Assembly: GCF_035582795.1 (NCBI RefSeq) | Contig: NC_134370.1 | Coordinates: forward strand, 48,471,501-48,535,500 | Reading direction: 5' to 3' | DNA: 64,000 nucleotides | Source: Mycteria americana | Taxonomy: Eukaryota; Chordata; Aves; Ciconiiformes; Ciconiidae | The notes under the pieces: generated by a model | The model's input: the letters and a program-made list of their open reading frames with translations, nothing else | Database searches by the model: none | Told to the model about the DNA's origin: nothing | Made by a program: the position numbers and the translations under genes | Part shown: positions 62,001 to 64,000 of the stretch, piece after piece | How the letters are laid out: each line of letters opens with the position of its first letter | Position numbering within the stretch: position 1 is the first letter of the stretch

Positions 62001-64000
62001 TCCTTTTGTCTTTGAGTTGCAGGGGAAACAGGAGGGGAGAAGGATGCTGCGGCAGGGGATGCTGTGTGTGGGCAACGTGCTTTTATCAAAATTCACATGT
62101 CTCAGGGGAAGGTGTATCTGACCAGGGTTGAATATGCTTTGGATGGTGGTTTTGGTTTTTTTCCTCTCAGCAAAATTGAAAACTGCTTGCTGACGGATGA
62201 AAATGTAAGATCAGCATCTCCTTCCCCAACCTGCCTGGGGAAACAGTGTTTTGCCCTGTGCGGGGAGGAGCTGGGGCTCTGGAGACCCTCGGTGCAGAGT
62301 AAAGGCTGGGGCTTGGATCAATACCTTCCTCCTGTTGTGCTGGGCTGCAGTTTGGCTCTGGCTCGTCCTGGGGAGGTGCAGGGTGGGTGGTTTTGGTCGC
62401 TGAGAGGCATGTGGCCAGCAGAAGAGATGTGATGCTTTGTGGCCCTTGCAAGCAACACCTAATGGTCCACAGAGGGTCTGTGCTGGGATGGAGGGACCAA
62501 GCTGGGCTTTGCGGGTGCCTGATGCTCTCAGTCATCCCAGAAACCACCTCCTGTCCTGTGCTGTTCCCCCTGATCTCGGCAATCGTGGCTGCTTTCCACA
62601 GTCCCATGAGCCAGTTAAGACCTTATGGGATATCTGCTGGGGGTTTGTGGCAGTGGAGGAGGCTAAACCAGGAGGTTTTGATCATGTAGATCTTGGATTA
62701 TCAGATTGTGGGTCGAGTGGTCAAGCAGCAAGGCTGTTGATTAGTTGTAAAGGTTTTGGGAGGGGATTAGGGCTTCTCAAAACTTGGGCTTGAGTTTGAT
62801 GCTGAGCGATAAGAATCAGGGGTAGGCCAGGTCAGTGGAAATCCAGCAAGGGTAATATAGGACATGGTCCTCCTCTGGCTCAGGAGTGAGGTGACAGCAC
62901 CTGGGTGGTGGAAAGGTGCTGGGAGAAAATATCCATATGCTTGCCCTTGTCCTCTCCTCCTCTGGGTGCTGCTAATGGGTTAGATGGGTGTTTGGCCAGA
63001 CCCTAAGCAGCCATCACATAGGTCCAGAGTCCCCTGGAGGACCTGTGCTTGGGTGGCTGGGTGCTGGGAAGAAGTGGGACATGGCGTGCTCTGACTCTTA
63101 TGGACCTGGCAGTGAAACCCTGGGGATGGGGCAGAGGGAAGGGAAACTGCTGTGCTTTGAGACTCCAAATGAGGTCTTATTCCTCCCCTCTGCCTGAGCC
63201 CTCCTTTAATGGGAACACGCAGTGAAACAAGAGTTGCTAAAGCTGGGGCTTTTGATCAGGGGAGTATTAATTATGTTTGAAAGCAAAGGAGAAAGACTAA
63301 TGAAGGGAAGATCAAAGGGAGTGGTGAGCAGACTGAGTTCAAAACCGGAGCTCACCATGGGGGCTGCTCTGCAGGGACCTGCCCCAGGATCTACTGAGAA
63401 GGTCCTTGCCCTCGTCTGGACTGTTGAAGGTGATGGGGCATCCATCAGAGGCTGATCTCCACCAGGAAGCGCTCTGTGGTGTGACCTTGACTGCCAGCCA
63501 TGCTAATCATAAGATCAGAGGAGTGATTATTAATTATTTAGCTGGGGAAGGGCATGGGGCTTTGCAGCTCTTGGGTTGCACTGGCCCAGAAACACAACAT
63601 TAACTCCAAGGAGGTTGTGCAGCCCACAGGCATCAGGCAATGCCCTGGGGAGGAAGAGGACCAAGGGACTGGGGAGAATTTAAGCTAAAAGACAATATTG
63701 GCACAAGACTAAATGAGGAAAACTCAATGGGGAATATATTTGTTAGAAATAGGGAGAAAATATACAGAGGATGGATGGATTGGCAAACATGTAAAGCCAC
63801 TGTGATGGAGACATGCTCTTGGGGATGCTTCCTCACTTCTGAGGACTGGGAGCAGATACTGCCTGATAATTCACTTGCTAGTTGATGGAATAAAAATGCA
63901 AATATTTGCCTTGATGAATTGTATCTGGCCATGGGGGCTGGTTGAATAATGAACTGCTTACACAGATATTTTGTCCATTAGCCAGCAGGAGCTATTAGTA

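Larger units (their letters stand above)
48550..64000. other. Intergenic upstream of INSYN1; no gene seen
   Basis: I recognise no coding exon, RNA gene or transposon in this 15.4 kb. The longest open frame (49502-50449, minus, 315 codons) has no domain, signal peptide or family resemblance. AT-rich blocks with TAAT motifs occur at about 51040-51190, 52850-53010, 54955-55010 and 63500-63545. In human the next gene beyond INSYN1 is TBC1D21; nothing like it appears before the window ends. Confidence 0.55.

Noticed and set aside
1-64000. tRNA genes, CRISPR arrays, endogenous retroviruses or bacterial-type operons
   Set aside because: No B-box-type GGTTCGAATCC strings, regularly spaced repeats, retroviral coding frames or paired long terminal repeats were seen by eye. 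The window is vertebrate nuclear DNA.

Overview
The window looks like a stretch of bird genome. The evidence is that three vertebrate genes with introns read cleanly, one encodes an egg-coat protein of avian ZP3 type, and the only clear interspersed element is a CR1 LINE 3' end, the main retroposon of birds. Repeat density is otherwise very low and CpG islands mark two promoters, as is common on avian microchromosomes. The species cannot be told from the sequence.

Layout, left to right. (1) 1-559: unassigned sequence. (2) 556-1437: a degenerate minisatellite of about 27-30 bp units that runs straight into a CpG island (about 1430-1900) with a probable non-coding first exon. (3) 4339-12001, plus strand: CD276 (B7-H3) in seven coding exons, 312 residues, in the two-Ig form; its 3' UTR ends near 13105. 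A CR1 fragment lies in the intron before the transmembrane exon. (4) 13110-18920: no gene seen. (5) 18979-22276, plus strand: ZP3 in nine coding exons, 469 residues, with a TATA box, several E-boxes and a very short 3' UTR. (6) 22310-35300: no gene seen; several AT-rich blocks with homeodomain-type TAAT motifs look like conserved non-coding elements. (7) 35545-46446, minus strand: INSYN1 (C15orf59) in two coding exons around a 10 kb intron, 290 residues. Its 5' UTR donor lies at 47335 and its CpG-island promoter at about 47450-48530, which contains a tandem repeat with one inverted unit. (8) 48550-64000: no gene seen.

The three genes do not form a pathway: CD276 is an immune-regulatory surface ligand, ZP3 an egg-coat structural protein and INSYN1 an inhibitory-synapse protein. 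CD276 and INSYN1 are neighbours in human 15q24 as well, so this is conserved vertebrate synteny, but here ZP3 sits between them, while human ZP3 is on chromosome 7.

I did not find a convincing undescribed system. The points most worth a second look are the promoter-abutting minisatellite, a three-copy unidentified dispersed repeat, MIR-like SINE relics, an inverted unit in the INSYN1 CpG-island array, and the candidate non-coding elements. Exon limits were set by eye from splice signals and from remembered human and chicken proteins; nothing was aligned by machine.
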